Position numbers and translations under genes: made by a program
The notes under the pieces: model-generated
What the model was told of the DNA's origin: nothing
Seen by the model: the letters and a program-made list of their open reading frames with translations, nothing else
Database searches by the model: none
Assembly (NCBI RefSeq): GCF_017876795.1
Contig: NZ_JAGIOR010000007.1
Span: 124,001-188,000 of the forward strand
DNA length: 64,000 bases
Source of the DNA: Rhizobium leguminosarum
Lineage (GTDB): Bacteria; Pseudomonadota; Alphaproteobacteria; Rhizobiales; Rhizobiaceae
Direction: 5' to 3'
Part shown: piece after piece, positions 50,694 through 60,175 of the stretch
Layout: each line of letters opens with the position of its first letter
How positions within the stretch are numbered: position 1 is the first letter of the stretch

Positions 50694-52481
50694 ATGTTCG
50701 GCAATTCCAAAGTTTACCGCATGCAGTCCGCGTCGCTGAAATCGATCACGGCGAACATCATGATTGCCGACGCGAACCTGAACATTCGGTACATGAATGA
50801 CGCGGTGACGGAGCTCCTCAAAGAAGCAGAATCGGATCTGAAGAAGGAACTGCCGCGCTTCGATTTCGCCAAGCTCATTGGCAGCAATATCGACATCTTC
50901 CACAAGAACCCCACTCACCAGCGCAATATGCTTGCATCCCTTAAATCCCAGCACCGCGCAACGATATGGGTGGGCCATCGGGCTTTCGACCTGATTGTCA
51001 CACCGCTCATCGAGGGCACAAAGACAACGGGTTTCGTCGTCGAATGGGCCAACGCCAAGGAACGGCTGCAGAACCTCGACTTCCAAGGGCAGATGGTGGC
51101 GATCAGCCGTGTTCAGGGCATCATCGAGTTCACGACCGAAGGCGAGATCGTTACCGCCAACGACAACTTCCTAAAGGCCATCGGCTATCGTTTGGATGAA
51201 ATCAAGGGGCGCAGCCACAGCATGTTGGTTGAGCCTGAATATGCGAAGACCGCAGAATATCGGCAGTTTTGGGACGCGCTGCGCCGCGGCGAGTTCCAGG
51301 CGGCGGAGTTCACCCGGTACGGCAAGAACGGCAAGCTCGTTTTCATCAATGCCTCTTACAATCCAATTCTGGATGCCAAGGGCAATGTGACGAAGGTTGT
51401 GAAGTTTGCGACCGACGTGACAGAGCGTGTGCATGCGGTCAACACAATCGGTTCCGCCTTGAACAAACTCGCACAGGGTGATCTGTCCTTCAACATCGAC
51501 CAGCCGTTCGCGCCGGACTTCGAAGGCTTGCGACGCGCAATGAACGACGCCCTCAGCCAGATGCGCAACACGCTCGGCGCTGTGGCGCATTCCACCGATC
51601 AGATCGACACCGGGACCCGTGAGATCAGCCAGAGCGCGGAGGATCTCTCCAGACGGACGGAACAACAGGCTGCTTCGCTCGAAGAGACAGCCGCAGCGCT
51701 CGACCAGATCACCGTCAACGTTACGAACGCCGCCAAGCGTGCGGATGAAGCTCGTCATGCTGCGGCAACCGCGAGTGACAATGCCGAACGCTCCGGCAAG
51801 GTCGTTGCCAATGCAGTGGGAGCGATGTCTCGAATCGAAAATTCATCCAATCAAATTTCCAACATCATCGGCGTGATTGACGAGATTGCTTTCCAGACCA
51901 ACCTCCTAGCGCTCAATGCAGGCGTTGAAGCGGCTCGAGCCGGCGACGCCGGCAAAGGTTTTGCCGTAGTAGCTCAAGAGGTGCGCGAGCTCGCACAGCG
52001 CTCCGCCCAGGCGGCGAAGGAAATCAAGGAGCTTATCCGCAATTCCTCCGAGGAAGTCAGCACCGGTGTCAAGCTGGTCAGTGAGACCGGTGAGGCCTTG
52101 CGAACCATCCAGCAGAACATTGTCGCCGTAAATGAGCATATGGAAGCGATTACGAGTTCAGCAAAAGAGCAGGCGACCGGCCTGTCGGAAGTCAATTCAG
52201 CCGTCAATCAGATGGATCAGGTTACGCAGCAGAACGCGGCGATGGTCGAGGAGACAAACGCGGCAAGTGCAACGCTCGCCCAGGAAACTGCGCGCCTTCG
52301 AGACTTGATCGATGCCTTCCGGCTCGGGGGCGCTGCTGCTGATGTTGGGTTTTCGAACCGGCGACCCGAAATCGCGAAGGTCAGCCATAGGTCGGTCTCG
52401 TCGCCGGCAAGACAAATGCTGGCAAGAATAGGAGCCACAACCGTAGGCGGCGGAGGCGCTGTGGAGTGGAAAGAATTTTGA
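50694..52481 (+). CDS. Soluble PAS-containing methyl-accepting chemotaxis protein
   Basis: The start is ATG 50694; AAGGAG lies 12 bases upstream. The 595-residue product has two PAS regions (about residues 10-120 and 135-245, the second with [20 protein letters not shown] and [10 protein letters not shown]), a HAMP-like stretch ([14 protein letters not shown]), and a signalling domain with the hairpin tip [20 protein letters not shown] and [16 protein letters not shown]. No membrane segment is present, so it is cytoplasmic and may sense redox state or oxygen through PAS ligands. The C-terminus EWKEF resembles the CheR-tethering pentapeptide of rhizobial receptors (EWEEF), indicating methylation-based adaptation. 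Confidence 0.9.
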   Translation: MFGNSKVYRMQSASLKSITANIMIADANLNIRYMNDAVTELLKEAESDLKKELPRFDFAKLIGSNIDIFHKNPTHQRNMLASLKSQHRATIWVGHRAFDLIVTPLIEGTKTTGFVVEWANAKERLQNLDFQGQMVAISRVQGIIEFTTEGEIVTANDNFLKAIGYRLDEIKGRSHSMLVEPEYAKTAEYRQFWDALRRGEFQAAEFTRYGKNGKLVFINASYNPILDAKGNVTKVVKFATDVTERVHAVNTIGSALNKLAQGDLSFNIDQPFAPDFEGLRRAMNDALSQMRNTLGAVAHSTDQIDTGTREISQSAEDLSRRTEQQAASLEETAAALDQITVNVTNAAKRADEARHAAATASDNAERSGKVVANAVGAMSRIENSSNQISNIIGVIDEIAFQTNLLALNAGVEAARAGDAGKGFAVVAQEVRELAQRSAQAAKEIKELIRNSSEEVSTGVKLVSETGEALRTIQQNIVAVNEHMEAITSSAKEQATGLSEVNSAVNQMDQVTQQNAAMVEETNAASATLAQETARLRDLIDAFRLGGAAADVGFSNRRPEIAKVSHRSVSSPARQMLARIGATTVGGGGAVEWKEF

Positions 52482-52665
52482 GAAGCAGAGAGTTCGTGCT
52501 TTCAGCACGCAGGCTCTGACTGGCTATCGAGAAAAATAACGACGAACATGGGGCTCCGTGGGAATCTCTGCAATAATACCCGCTAAGAGATTTTTCGTGT
52601 GACGGAAAACAGATGATTTCCGCGTAGCGGTTCGGCGCGTCGAAATCGACGGGGTGACCGGGCAA

Positions 52666-53580
52666 TTATTTACGCGACAAACCCTGTCGGAATGTGAGAC
52701 TGTGCGGCAACTCGGAAAAAAGGGCCAGAAAGTTCAACCGCGACTTCGACGGCGCGGTGCGAAAGACGGTGAAATGCTGGCCGCCGATATGCGTCGTATG
52801 AAAATTGCGGTTGGCATGACGCGCACCTGTGTCATCGACCGTCACAAAGGGCGCCGAGACCAAGCCGGCATGCAGCACGGCGGCGTCCTCGGCATGAAAG
52901 CCGTCCAGCTGCTCCGTCAAAAACCGGATGACCTGGCGTTTGGAAATCTCGACACCGACATCGTTGAGCAGGGTCGTCAGTCGCTGCGTCGTGACCTGGC
53001 CATGGCTGTGGAGCATCAGGCAGAAGCGCCGCAGACTGGCCCCAAAGCCACCTCGTATCCCTGCAGGCAGCGGCGCGACAATCGTTCTGCCCTCCAGCGT
53101 CACCCAGCATTCGCGGCGATAGCGCACCACGTCGACCCGCATGACCAGATCCCGCACCACGCAATCCTTGTAGCCCTTGAAGCGCGATCCAGGTGGAACG
53201 CTGGCCGGCAGCACCTCTTCGCGCGTGATCTTGGCCCTGTCGCTTTTCGGCCCGCGGCGCCGTGCAGGCTTGTCGCTGCCGGCAACCGTCTTGTCGCTCG
53301 TCGCCTGTTCCATGCCCGACGGCCTGAACGGCGGGCGGGGCGGCAGGTTTTTAAGCCGCGCAATCTCGTCGCGCAGAAGCTGGTTGTCGATCTTCAGCCT
53401 GGTGTTCTCGATCCTGAGCTGGTCGTTCTCATCCCGAAGCCTTTGGTTCTCAGCTTCGAGCTTCTCAATCCGGGCTTCTGCCCGATCAGCCCGCTCCACC
53501 AAACCGGTCACGAGTTCTCGCAGCGCCTTCAGCGACAGCGTGTCGGCATGCTCGGCCATGGGCAGGCGGCGCTTCGTCAT
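52666..53580 (-). pseudogene. IS66-type transposase, C-terminally truncated
   Basis: The 304-residue frame has an N-terminal leucine-zipper-like coiled coil (ADRAEARIEKLEAENQRLRD and following), an arginine-rich linker, the region DCVVRDLVMRVDVVRYRREC, and the first part of the catalytic domain with TVDDTGARHANRNFHTTHIG. Similarity ends around 52730 after KSRLNFLALF; relatives continue for about 200 more residues with the remaining catalytic residues. The last 16 codons derive from other DNA. The element was cut at its 3' side by a later event. Confidence 0.75.
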
Positions 53581-53726
53581 GAAAGAAGAATCTCATGATT
53601 TGCAGAAAACAGGAATCCCTGATGCCACCGGATGTGGGTTTTACTTTCGAATTTCAAACCCGAAAATGTCATACGCCCGTTAGGTTTAGGCGCTAAATCC
53701 GGCATGAATTTCCGCTAACGATTTCA

Positions 53727-55364
53727 ATGAAGCTCCCTTGCCAAAGCGATTGCACGATCGAACCCTGTCGGCGCATTCCCCGATCTCGAACGAGCAGTGG
53801 TCGACGGCGCGGCGCGTCGCCCGCGAGCTGGACAAGATCCTCGATGGCGGCGACCCGAGACAGGCTGCAATCACCCGCGTCGCGGCTGAACTGCGGCTCA
53901 CCACCCGGCAAATTTACAATCTCCTCGCCCGTTATCGCGCCGATCACCGCCGTCAGTCGGCGCAAGCGGCTGCCGGAACAGGTCGAGGAGATCATCGGGG
54001 CCACACTTCGGGAAAAGTGGCTGACGCTCGAGCCGACCGCACTTGCTCCTGTCGTCGCCGAGATCCGCGCGCGGTGCGAGGAAGCCGGTCTTGCCGTGCC
54101 GTGCTATGTGACCGTCGCGCGACGCATCCCGGTATTGTTTTCGCCTGAAGAGATCGCGAAGAAGCGATCGGCCAATCCGAAGCACTTGCTGCGGCTGAGG
54201 CCGCGGCCCGGCTATATCCACGCGCCCCACCCGCTCGCCGTGTGCCAAATCGACCATACGCCGACCGATATTAATTTCGTGGAGGTTGTCGACGGGGCTG
54301 GTGTGTTCGTCGGCCGCCCTTACCTGACGATTATCACCGATGTGGCGACACGGGCGATCGTGGGCTTCTGCCTTACCTTGGAGAAGCCGTCGGTGCTGTC
54401 TGTCGCGCTGTGGCTCGCCCAGGCCATGTGCCCGAAAGACGCCTGGCTTGCCGCGCGCAATCTCAATCACGCCTGGCCGATGTTCGGTCGACCGCGGCTG
54501 CTGGTCACGGACTCGGCGATGGAGTTCAAGGGGCATGCCTTCCAACGCGGCTGTGACGACTACGGGATCCGGGTCCGTTATCGCGATCGTGGCCGGGTCC
54601 ACCATGGCGGCGTGGTTGAGCGGCTGTTGGGCAAGCTCAACGGGGTTCTCGCAACCTACCCGGGCTCTTCGGGCCGTTCGGTGGCCCACCGCGACGAATA
54701 TCCATCCGAGCGGCGCGCCTGCCTGAGCTTTGCCGATCTGGAGCGTTGTGTCGCGCTCGCAGTCATCGATCACAATCTTCAGGAAAATTCCAAGACCCTG
54801 ACGGTGCCACTGACCGAATGGCAACGCAACAGTACAGAACTGCCGGACTTTGGCGACAATCCGCAGCGCGTGCTGTTGTCGTTCCTGCCGGGGACGGAAA
54901 GACGACTGTCGCCGCAAGGGATCAGCATGTTCGCCTTGCACTATTATTCGTCGTGGCTGGGCATCTTCGTTCCCGAGCGTGACCGGCTGGGAAAGCTCGA
55001 GGTGCGATACGATCCCCGCGACATCAGTCATGTCTATATCCGCGACCCGGAGACGCGATTGTTCCGGCCGGTCGAGCGGCGCGACGGTCAGTTGACCTCC
55101 GTGACCCTGTGGGAACACGAGACCGAGCGCGCCCGTCGGCGGACAATCAATCAACGGCCAAATGTCGAGAAGGTGGCGTTTCGCCGCGAGATCGCAGTGA
55201 TCGTCGAGGCTGCCAAACCTTCCAAGCGCCAGTTGCGCGATGCTGTCCGCAATGCCCACGCCGCTGCGGCCGAAAAGCCTTATGCGGTCACGCAGACACC
55301 GGCGCCGTCTACCGCAGAGCATCCGGTACGCCAGAAGAACCGGCTGCCGGTTGAGGATTGGTAG
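53727..55364 (+). CDS. tniA: TniA/TnsB-like DDE transposase, N-terminus in another frame
   Basis: The frame carries the Mu/TnsB-type catalytic domain: first aspartate in CQIDHTPTDINFVEV, second in LLVTDSAMEFKGHAF, glutamate in HHGGVVERLLGKLNGV, followed by the C-terminal beta-barrel (LEVRYDPRDISHVYI). The expected N-terminal HTH (ARRVARELDKIL, AAELRLTTRQIYNLLARYR) lies in the next frame at about 53790-53950, and similarity crosses to the catalytic frame at RRKRLPEQVEE near 53965. So about 75 residues at the start of this open frame are spurious, and the gene needs a frameshift to make the full protein. It is followed by tniB and tniQ. Confidence 0.8.
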   Translation: MKLPCQSDCTIEPCRRIPRSRTSSGRRRGASPASWTRSSMAATRDRLQSPASRLNCGSPPGKFTISSPVIAPITAVSRRKRLPEQVEEIIGATLREKWLTLEPTALAPVVAEIRARCEEAGLAVPCYVTVARRIPVLFSPEEIAKKRSANPKHLLRLRPRPGYIHAPHPLAVCQIDHTPTDINFVEVVDGAGVFVGRPYLTIITDVATRAIVGFCLTLEKPSVLSVALWLAQAMCPKDAWLAARNLNHAWPMFGRPRLLVTDSAMEFKGHAFQRGCDDYGIRVRYRDRGRVHHGGVVERLLGKLNGVLATYPGSSGRSVAHRDEYPSERRACLSFADLERCVALAVIDHNLQENSKTLTVPLTEWQRNSTELPDFGDNPQRVLLSFLPGTERRLSPQGISMFALHYYSSWLGIFVPERDRLGKLEVRYDPRDISHVYIRDPETRLFRPVERRDGQLTSVTLWEHETERARRRTINQRPNVEKVAFRREIAVIVEAAKPSKRQLRDAVRNAHAAAAEKPYAVTQTPAPSTAEHPVRQKNRLPVEDW

Positions 55365-55368
55365 CGCC

Positions 55369-56238
55369 ATGTCCGATCATTTGCTCGAGCATGTCCGGCC
55401 GTATCTTGACCGTGATGAGGAAGAGCGGATCGCCTATATCCGTGCGCCCCGGTGGATCGGGCATCATGTTGCCAAGGACAGCCATCGGCGGCTTTCCGAG
55501 CTGCTGTCACGACCTCCATCATTGCGAACCCAGGGATTAATGTTGGTCGGCCCCTACGCCAATGGCAAGACGATGATCGCCGAGCGCTTCGCCGTCGAGC
55601 ACCTGCGAACCGCTCCCGCGCAAAAAGTATGGATCGCCCAGACGCGCGAAGGCACCGGCCTCGGCCATTTCTATGCCAGCATTCTGCAGGCATTGCGCGC
55701 TCCTGGCGGCGACATGTGGGACCTTGGGCGCAAGGCAGAACAACTCGATCACTTGCTGGCCAGCCTCAAACCGAGGGTGCTGATTTTCGACGAGTTTCAC
55801 AATGCGCTGCGGGGCCGTGCGCGCGACGTCGAAGCCGTCTTTGCGTTCCTGCGGCGGATCGGCCGCCAGTACGACATCTCGCCGGTGCTGATCGGCGAGG
55901 TGGCGGTCTGCGATTTCATCAACGCCACCAGCGAGATGGCGAGCCGCTTCGACCTCGTTGCGGTTCCGCGTTGGTTGTATGACGAGAACTATCTCATGCT
56001 GCTCGACAGCCTCGAGGCCGCTTTGCCGCTCGCAAAAAGCTCGGATTTGTCGAACGAAGCATTGGCGCGGCGGATATTCAGCCTCTCGGAAGGCTTGATC
56101 GGCGAGATCGTCACCAAGGCGGCCGTCGCGGCGATCAGATCCGGGACCGAACGCATCACCAAGGCCAGCATCGACGAACTGCGTCACCTGCCGATCTCGC
56201 AACGGCGCAATTCGGCCCTGCGCGAGAGTCTTCTGTGA
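55369..56238 (+). CDS. tniB: TniB-like AAA+ ATPase
   Basis: The start is ATG 55369, five bases after the tniA stop. The 289-residue product has Walker A GPYANGKTM, Walker B RVLIFDEFHN and a sensor-like region SPVLIGEVAVCDFI. TniB/TnsC-type ATPases assemble on target DNA and activate the transposase. The protein is full length and overlaps tniQ by four bases (GTGA). In Tn5053/Tn402-type elements a resolvase (tniR) follows tniQ; none is visible here. Confidence 0.9.
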   Translation: MSDHLLEHVRPYLDRDEEERIAYIRAPRWIGHHVAKDSHRRLSELLSRPPSLRTQGLMLVGPYANGKTMIAERFAVEHLRTAPAQKVWIAQTREGTGLGHFYASILQALRAPGGDMWDLGRKAEQLDHLLASLKPRVLIFDEFHNALRGRARDVEAVFAFLRRIGRQYDISPVLIGEVAVCDFINATSEMASRFDLVAVPRWLYDENYLMLLDSLEAALPLAKSSDLSNEALARRIFSLSEGLIGEIVTKAAVAAIRSGTERITKASIDELRHLPISQRRNSALRESLL

Positions 56239-57059
56239 CGGCGATCGACGCTCACGCGCCGACCATCAGCACACGCGAACGATATCGTGACGTCGTTTCT
56301 AACCAATGGCCCGTCATCGTGGCACCCCAGCCAGATGAACTGCTGTCGAGTTGGCTGCACCGGCTTGCCTATGCCAATGGTGTTGCTCCTCGAGCCTTCG
56401 CGCGGGTGCTCGGGCTGGGTGCGGGCATGTGGTCGCCATCGCTTGACGTCAGGCTTCCGAGCGATGTGGCAAGCCTGCTCAGAGCAAATACCGGGATTTC
56501 GGCCGAGCAGCTTTCGGCGATGACACTGTCGCACGATCCGCCGGAGCAACTCCGGCTGCGACTGCGCAACAGCGGACGGCGCGGTTCTTCAACCTGGCTG
56601 CAGTTCTGCTCACAATGTCTGGCCGAAGATCAGGATCCATACTTTCGGAGAAACTGGCGGCTGGCCACCAGGGTGGCGTGTCAAGATCACCGCTCCGGCT
56701 TGCGCGACCGATGCACCTCCTGCCGAAGCCACATCGCGGCCTACTCCCAGGGTACGCTTGCTCCACAACATTTCTGCGCCCGCTGCGGCTTTGATCTTCG
56801 GCGGGCGTCAAAGGTTTCCATGAGCCCGGCAGCAAGACGGCTCGATCTTCGTATCAATGAAATGTGCGCTCACAGGGCGATGATGGGAGGTCCGCTTTCG
56901 ACCGTGTTCGTTGCAAGGTTACTACGCATCCCTGAACTGGTTGGTGTGCAGGCCGTATCCTCTCTGCCCTGCCTTTCCACGTCGATGCGCATCCGCTGCT
57001 TTGAAAGGCTCGCGGAGCGCGTTTGCAACCTGCTTCAGCGCGATGACGACTGCGATTGA
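56235..57059 (+). CDS. tniQ: TniQ-like target-selection protein
   Basis: The GTG start at 56235 overlaps the tniB stop. The 274-residue product has the TniQ N-terminal motif PQPDELLSSWLHRLAYANG and two zinc-ribbon cysteine sets: FCSQCLAEDQDPYFRRNWRL with HRSGLRDRCTSC, and HFCARCGFDL. TniQ links the ATPase to target choice; relatives also serve CRISPR-associated transposons, but no cas genes occur here. The 5' part is well conserved and the C-terminal third is shorter than in many TniQ proteins. Confidence 0.88.
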   Translation: MTAIDAHAPTISTRERYRDVVSNQWPVIVAPQPDELLSSWLHRLAYANGVAPRAFARVLGLGAGMWSPSLDVRLPSDVASLLRANTGISAEQLSAMTLSHDPPEQLRLRLRNSGRRGSSTWLQFCSQCLAEDQDPYFRRNWRLATRVACQDHRSGLRDRCTSCRSHIAAYSQGTLAPQHFCARCGFDLRRASKVSMSPAARRLDLRINEMCAHRAMMGGPLSTVFVARLLRIPELVGVQAVSSLPCLSTSMRIRCFERLAERVCNLLQRDDDCD

Positions 57060-57172
57060 CTTGCGTGGACCGTTGGGGACGAACCTACCAACAGGCCGGA
57101 GGCACTTGCGATGAAGCTGACGCATTTGATCAGATGTTGTCTGCTGCGGTGGTCGACCTTGACAACGGCGGC

Positions 57173-57564
57173 TCAACGGTGAGGTTGATGCCGAATAAGG
57201 CAATAGCACTGATGACGCCGACGGCCGCCACCAACCACAGCGACGTGATCCCAGCCCGACCCAGATCGCAAACAGCACGGCTCCCGCCATCCAAGGCGCC
57301 GTGGCAACGCCCCCAGCTCAGACATCGGAACCGACATGCCGACCGGTGCGATCGCCGATGTCAGCTGCTTGGCCGATGTACTCCAGCCAATGCGGCGGGC
57401 CATATAACGAGGATCGCCAGGCCGATCGGCAATAGAACCGCGGCGACCATGGCAAGCCATGTCTGCGACAGACCTCGCCCAAACCACCAGGTTGACCGCT
57501 GGCTTGCCGAGCAGCAGGCACAATCCTGCTGCGGTCCCTCGTCGGAAAAGAGCGCCTGCTGCGC
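57173..57564 (-). pseudogene. Decayed membrane protein gene downstream of ynfA
   Basis: Hydrophobic stretches lie in different minus-strand frames: LSQTWLAMVAAVLLPIGLAI, then WMAGAVLFAIWVGLG, then ITSLWLVAAVGVISAIALFG. Each looks like a transmembrane segment but stops or frameshifts separate them, and a cysteine cluster DCACC precedes the first. They appear to be parts of one former membrane protein, perhaps a heavy-metal-related transporter, though I cannot name the family. The flanking stretch 57060-57172 after tniQ holds nothing recognisable. Confidence 0.35.
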
Positions 57565-57891
57565 TTAGGCTGCACGTGGCCCGAGGAGGATGATACCGGC
57601 GCCGGCAAGGCAGAGCAAGGCTCCAGCAATGTCCCAACGGTCGGGCCAATGTTGCTCGACCGCCCATAACCAAAGGATCGCGGCGACGATATAGACGCCG
57701 CCATAGGCCGCATAGGCGCGGCCTGCTGCATCCGTATCGACAAGTGTGAGCAGATAAGCGAAGAGCGCGAGCGACAGAATGCCAGGCGCCAGCCACCACG
57801 GGGATTTGCCCAACCGTAACCAGGCCCAAAAGGCAAAGCAGCCGGCGATTTCAGCGAGGGCGGCGCCCGCATATGCAAATAAGGTCAACAT
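57565..57891 (-). CDS. YnfA/UPF0060 family membrane protein
   Basis: The start is taken at ATG 57891, giving 108 residues, the family's normal length; an upstream ATG at 57918 adds nine residues without similarity. The product shows four membrane segments: [53 protein letters not shown] and [19 protein letters not shown], with the characteristic E at AEIAGC and the AYGGVYI motif. YnfA proteins resemble small multidrug transporters in topology. The gene lies downstream of the ccdA-like gene in the same direction. Confidence 0.9.
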   Translation of the reverse strand: MLTLFAYAGAALAEIAGCFAFWAWLRLGKSPWWLAPGILSLALFAYLLTLVDTDAAGRAYAAYGGVYIVAAILWLWAVEQHWPDRWDIAGALLCLAGAGIILLGPRAA

Positions 57892-57945
57892 GTCTGCCAG
57901 ATTTTCACAGTTCGGCAAGCGGCGCCAGACGCCGGGATTGGATAT

Positions 57946-58653
57946 TCAGATGGCCGTCGTGAGGGACAGCATCCAGTTTGGAAGGATGTCGAGAATGGCT
58001 GCCTGAACGGTTCGATCAAGGCCACTAAGTGTCATGGCGCCGGCAAGAATAAGCAATGCTCCGAGCGCCATTTTAAGACCGCTGGCCGTGCTCATCATGC
58101 GTCCCCGCCAGCGCAGTAGCGCTTCGCGCGAAAGCGTCGATAGCAACAGCAATGGCAAGGCGGTGCCTATTCCGAACGCCAACATGGTCAATGTCACCAT
58201 GCCGAGATTTTCGCCGCGGGCGGCCATGATGGAGGCCGCACCGAGCGTCGGGCCGACACACGGCGTCCACACCGCCCCGAGCAGCAGCCCGACACCGAAC
58301 TGTCCAGAGATGCCCGACGTCGATAGGCCGCGGAAGCGACTCTGCGTCCAGTTGCTCGCCGGTCCGACTGCGGTGGCAAACCCAACCTGTAGGCGCGGCA
58401 CCAACAGCACCGCGCCGACAATGATCAACAGCATTGCCGCACCGGTGCGGAACACTGTCATGTCCAGACCGATCGAGTAGCCGATGGTGGCGACGAACAG
58501 ACCGATTGCCGTGAACGACAGCGCCACCCCGGCTGCCAATGCCAGCGGCGCCAGGCGATGCTCCGCCACCGCGCCGGTCAACACCACGGGCACAAGCGGC
58601 AGAACACAGGGCGACAGGATAGACAGGATACCGGCGAGCAGCGCGAGCAGCAT
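57946..58653 (-). CDS. CcdA/DsbD-type thiol-reducing membrane protein
   Basis: The 235-residue product has six membrane segments and the two conserved cysteines in LSPCVLPLVP (first segment) and WTPCVGPTLG (fourth). CcdA-type proteins pass electrons from cytoplasmic thioredoxin across the inner membrane to exported thioredoxin-like proteins. The adjacent gene encodes just such an exported CGEC thioredoxin, four bases away. The four-gene unit is under a MerR-type regulator, so the system probably keeps cysteines of a metal-handling membrane protein reduced. It is not the general cytochrome c maturation system of the cell as far as context shows. Confidence 0.9.
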   Translation of the reverse strand: MLLALLAGILSILSPCVLPLVPVVLTGAVAEHRLAPLALAAGVALSFTAIGLFVATIGYSIGLDMTVFRTGAAMLLIIVGAVLLVPRLQVGFATAVGPASNWTQSRFRGLSTSGISGQFGVGLLLGAVWTPCVGPTLGAASIMAARGENLGMVTLTMLAFGIGTALPLLLLSTLSREALLRWRGRMMSTASGLKMALGALLILAGAMTLSGLDRTVQAAILDILPNWMLSLTTAI

Positions 58654-58657
58654 CGGC

Positions 58658-59041
58658 TTACAGCGCCTTGCGCATAATGGCCTCGATCACGGCGGGGTTG
58701 GTCTTGCCGGTCATGCGGTCGACCTCCTTGCCGCCCTTGTAGACGATCAACGTGCTTTGCATTTGCACGCGCAGCGGCTTCAGCACGTCTTTCTGCGTAT
58801 CAAAATCGACCTTGAACTCTTTCATGTCCTTGAAGTCGGGGGTGCTGAGAAGCTTGGCAACGACCGGCTTTTGCAGCTTGCACTCTCCGCACCAAGGTGC
58901 GGTGACATGGACGAGCACCGGTCCACCCGCCGCAACCGCCTCCTTGAAGCCGGGCAGTGGATCTTTTTCGGCAGCAAAGACGGGGGTTGCAACCGCGACG
59001 GCGACAGCGGCGATGGAAAGAAGGATGTGACGGCGGTTCAT
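58658..59041 (-). CDS. Exported thioredoxin with CGEC active site
   Basis: The start is ATG 59041, overlapping the previous stop (ATGA), with GGAG eight bases upstream. The 127-residue product begins with a signal peptide (HILLSIAAVAVAVATPVFAA) and has a thioredoxin fold with APWCGECKLQKPVV (C51, C54) and MQSTLIVYKGGKEVDRMTG. It would act in the periplasm, reduced by the neighbouring CcdA-like protein. The CGEC motif differs from CGPC and suggests a reducing role towards specific partners. It is the middle gene of the MerR-regulated operon. Confidence 0.88.
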   Translation of the reverse strand: MNRRHILLSIAAVAVAVATPVFAAEKDPLPGFKEAVAAGGPVLVHVTAPWCGECKLQKPVVAKLLSTPDFKDMKEFKVDFDTQKDVLKPLRVQMQSTLIVYKGGKEVDRMTGKTNPAVIEAIMRKAL

Positions 59042-59634
59042 GCGGAAGTCTCCATGGTAAAGAATGCGGGGGCGAAGTGTGCGAACAGATCTTCGGCCGC
59101 AGCGGCTGCGGCCTCTGGCGCGGTGATGGTCACGAATACGCCGGTTGCGTTGTGCGTAAGCTTGAATGTCAGGAAGGCGCAGCAAGCTTCTTCCATCCGC
59201 ACCAGTTCCCTGACATCGGAGAGCGCTTCAGGCGCATAAGTCAGGTTCAGGCGCAGGTCGTTTCGGGTCGCCTGCCGAAGGTGACGCGACGTCAGTATTC
59301 GGATCAGTTGAGTGCGAACCTTGAACTCGTCGGCGTCGAGCGTGCAGGCAATTGGCGCCTCCTGTTTGGACTCGGTGCTACATGAGCCGCAACCATAATC
59401 GTTCGCCGCCGTCTGGTGTTCAAAGGTGGCGCGTGGCACGGCCTTGCGCCGCGACAGCCACAGCAGGCCAGTTACCGGCACAACAAGCACGGCTGCGATG
59501 GCGCCCCATTTAACGATGGCACCACCGACCAGGACCGTCCCGGCGCTGGCGAGCATAAGAGGCGCGACGCTCACCGCGCAGCACGCGGCACAGGCCGCGA
59601 CTGCTGCACCTGTCAGCTTTATGCCGGTATTCAT
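59038..59634 (-). CDS. Cysteine-rich membrane protein, MerT-like N-terminus
   Basis: The start is ATG 59634, six bases after GGGAGG. The 198-residue product has two membrane segments with a cysteine group in the first (AAVAACAACCAVSVAPLML), like mercuric transport proteins, then a GCGSCS cysteine pair, and a 90-residue soluble domain with RNDLRLNLTYAPEALSDVRE and MEEACCAFLTFKL. Vicinal cysteines fit binding of a thiophilic metal such as Hg(II). It is the first gene of the operon, divergent from merR. Substrate is inferred only from cysteine placement and context. Confidence 0.75.
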   Translation of the reverse strand: MNTGIKLTGAAVAACAACCAVSVAPLMLASAGTVLVGGAIVKWGAIAAVLVVPVTGLLWLSRRKAVPRATFEHQTAANDYGCGSCSTESKQEAPIACTLDADEFKVRTQLIRILTSRHLRQATRNDLRLNLTYAPEALSDVRELVRMEEACCAFLTFKLTHNATGVFVTITAPEAAAAAAEDLFAHFAPAFFTMETSA

Positions 59635-59671
59635 ATTCGACCTCCCATTTTCAGGCTGGTCGAACCGTACT

Positions 59672-59690
59672 CCTTCAAGTAACTTGAAGG
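59672..59690. promoter_or_regulatory. MerR-type operator between the divergent genes
   Basis: CCTTCAAG-TAA-CTTGAAGG is a perfect 19-bp palindrome located between the MerR-type gene (start 59709) and the divergent membrane protein gene (start 59634). Dyads like this lie in the long spacer of MerR-family promoters. Confidence 0.8.
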
Positions 59691-59708
59691 GCAAGGAGAT
59701 TATTTGCC

Positions 59709-60152
59709 ATGAACGTTCACATCCGCGTGTTCACCATCGGCGCCCTCGCCAAGGCGACCGGCACCAGCACGCCGACGATCCGCTATTACGAGGAAATCGG
59801 CCTACTGCCGCCCGCCAACCGGACGGCCAGCGGGCAGCGCAACTACGCCGAACCCGATATCGGTCGGCTGACCTTCATCAAGCAATGCCGCGATTTCGGC
59901 TTCAGCATCGAACAGGTCCGCGTGCTGGTGGATCTGTCGATCAGCACCGAGCGAGACTGCGCCGAGACGCGGGATATCGCCCAGGCACATCTCGATGAGG
60001 TCCGCGCCAAGATGGTCGAGCTCCGCGCTCTGGCAACCAGGCTTCAGGGTTTCGTGACGCGGTGCGATGACGCCTGCGCCGGCGGCCCCGGCAGCGACTG
60101 TGTGATTTTCAAGGACATGGCAGCGCCGCAGACAAAGGGCTGTTGCGGTTAG
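59709..60152 (+). CDS. MerR-family metal-type regulator
   Basis: AAGGAG lies 10 bases before ATG 59709. The 147-residue product has the MerR HTH (FTIGALAKATGTSTPTIRYY, EEIGLLPPANRT), the dimer helix region, and a C-terminal cysteine cluster: C in VTRCDDACAGGPGSDC followed by the terminal CCG. This arrangement of cysteines is typical for heavy-metal sensors of the ZntR/CadR/PbrR type rather than for MerR sensu stricto. It diverges from the membrane protein-thioredoxin-ccdA operon, and the palindrome between them is the obvious binding site. The metal cannot be deduced. Confidence 0.88.
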   Translation: MNVHIRVFTIGALAKATGTSTPTIRYYEEIGLLPPANRTASGQRNYAEPDIGRLTFIKQCRDFGFSIEQVRVLVDLSISTERDCAETRDIAQAHLDEVRAKMVELRALATRLQGFVTRCDDACAGGPGSDCVIFKDMAAPQTKGCCG

Positions 60153-60175
60153 CGCCGGCGCGCTCGCGTCATGGC

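Noticed and set aside
52650..52690. Possible Tn5053-type end (TGTCG read on the minus strand) near the truncated IS66
   Set aside because: Its orientation points away from tniA, and no matching inverted copy was found beyond tniQ.
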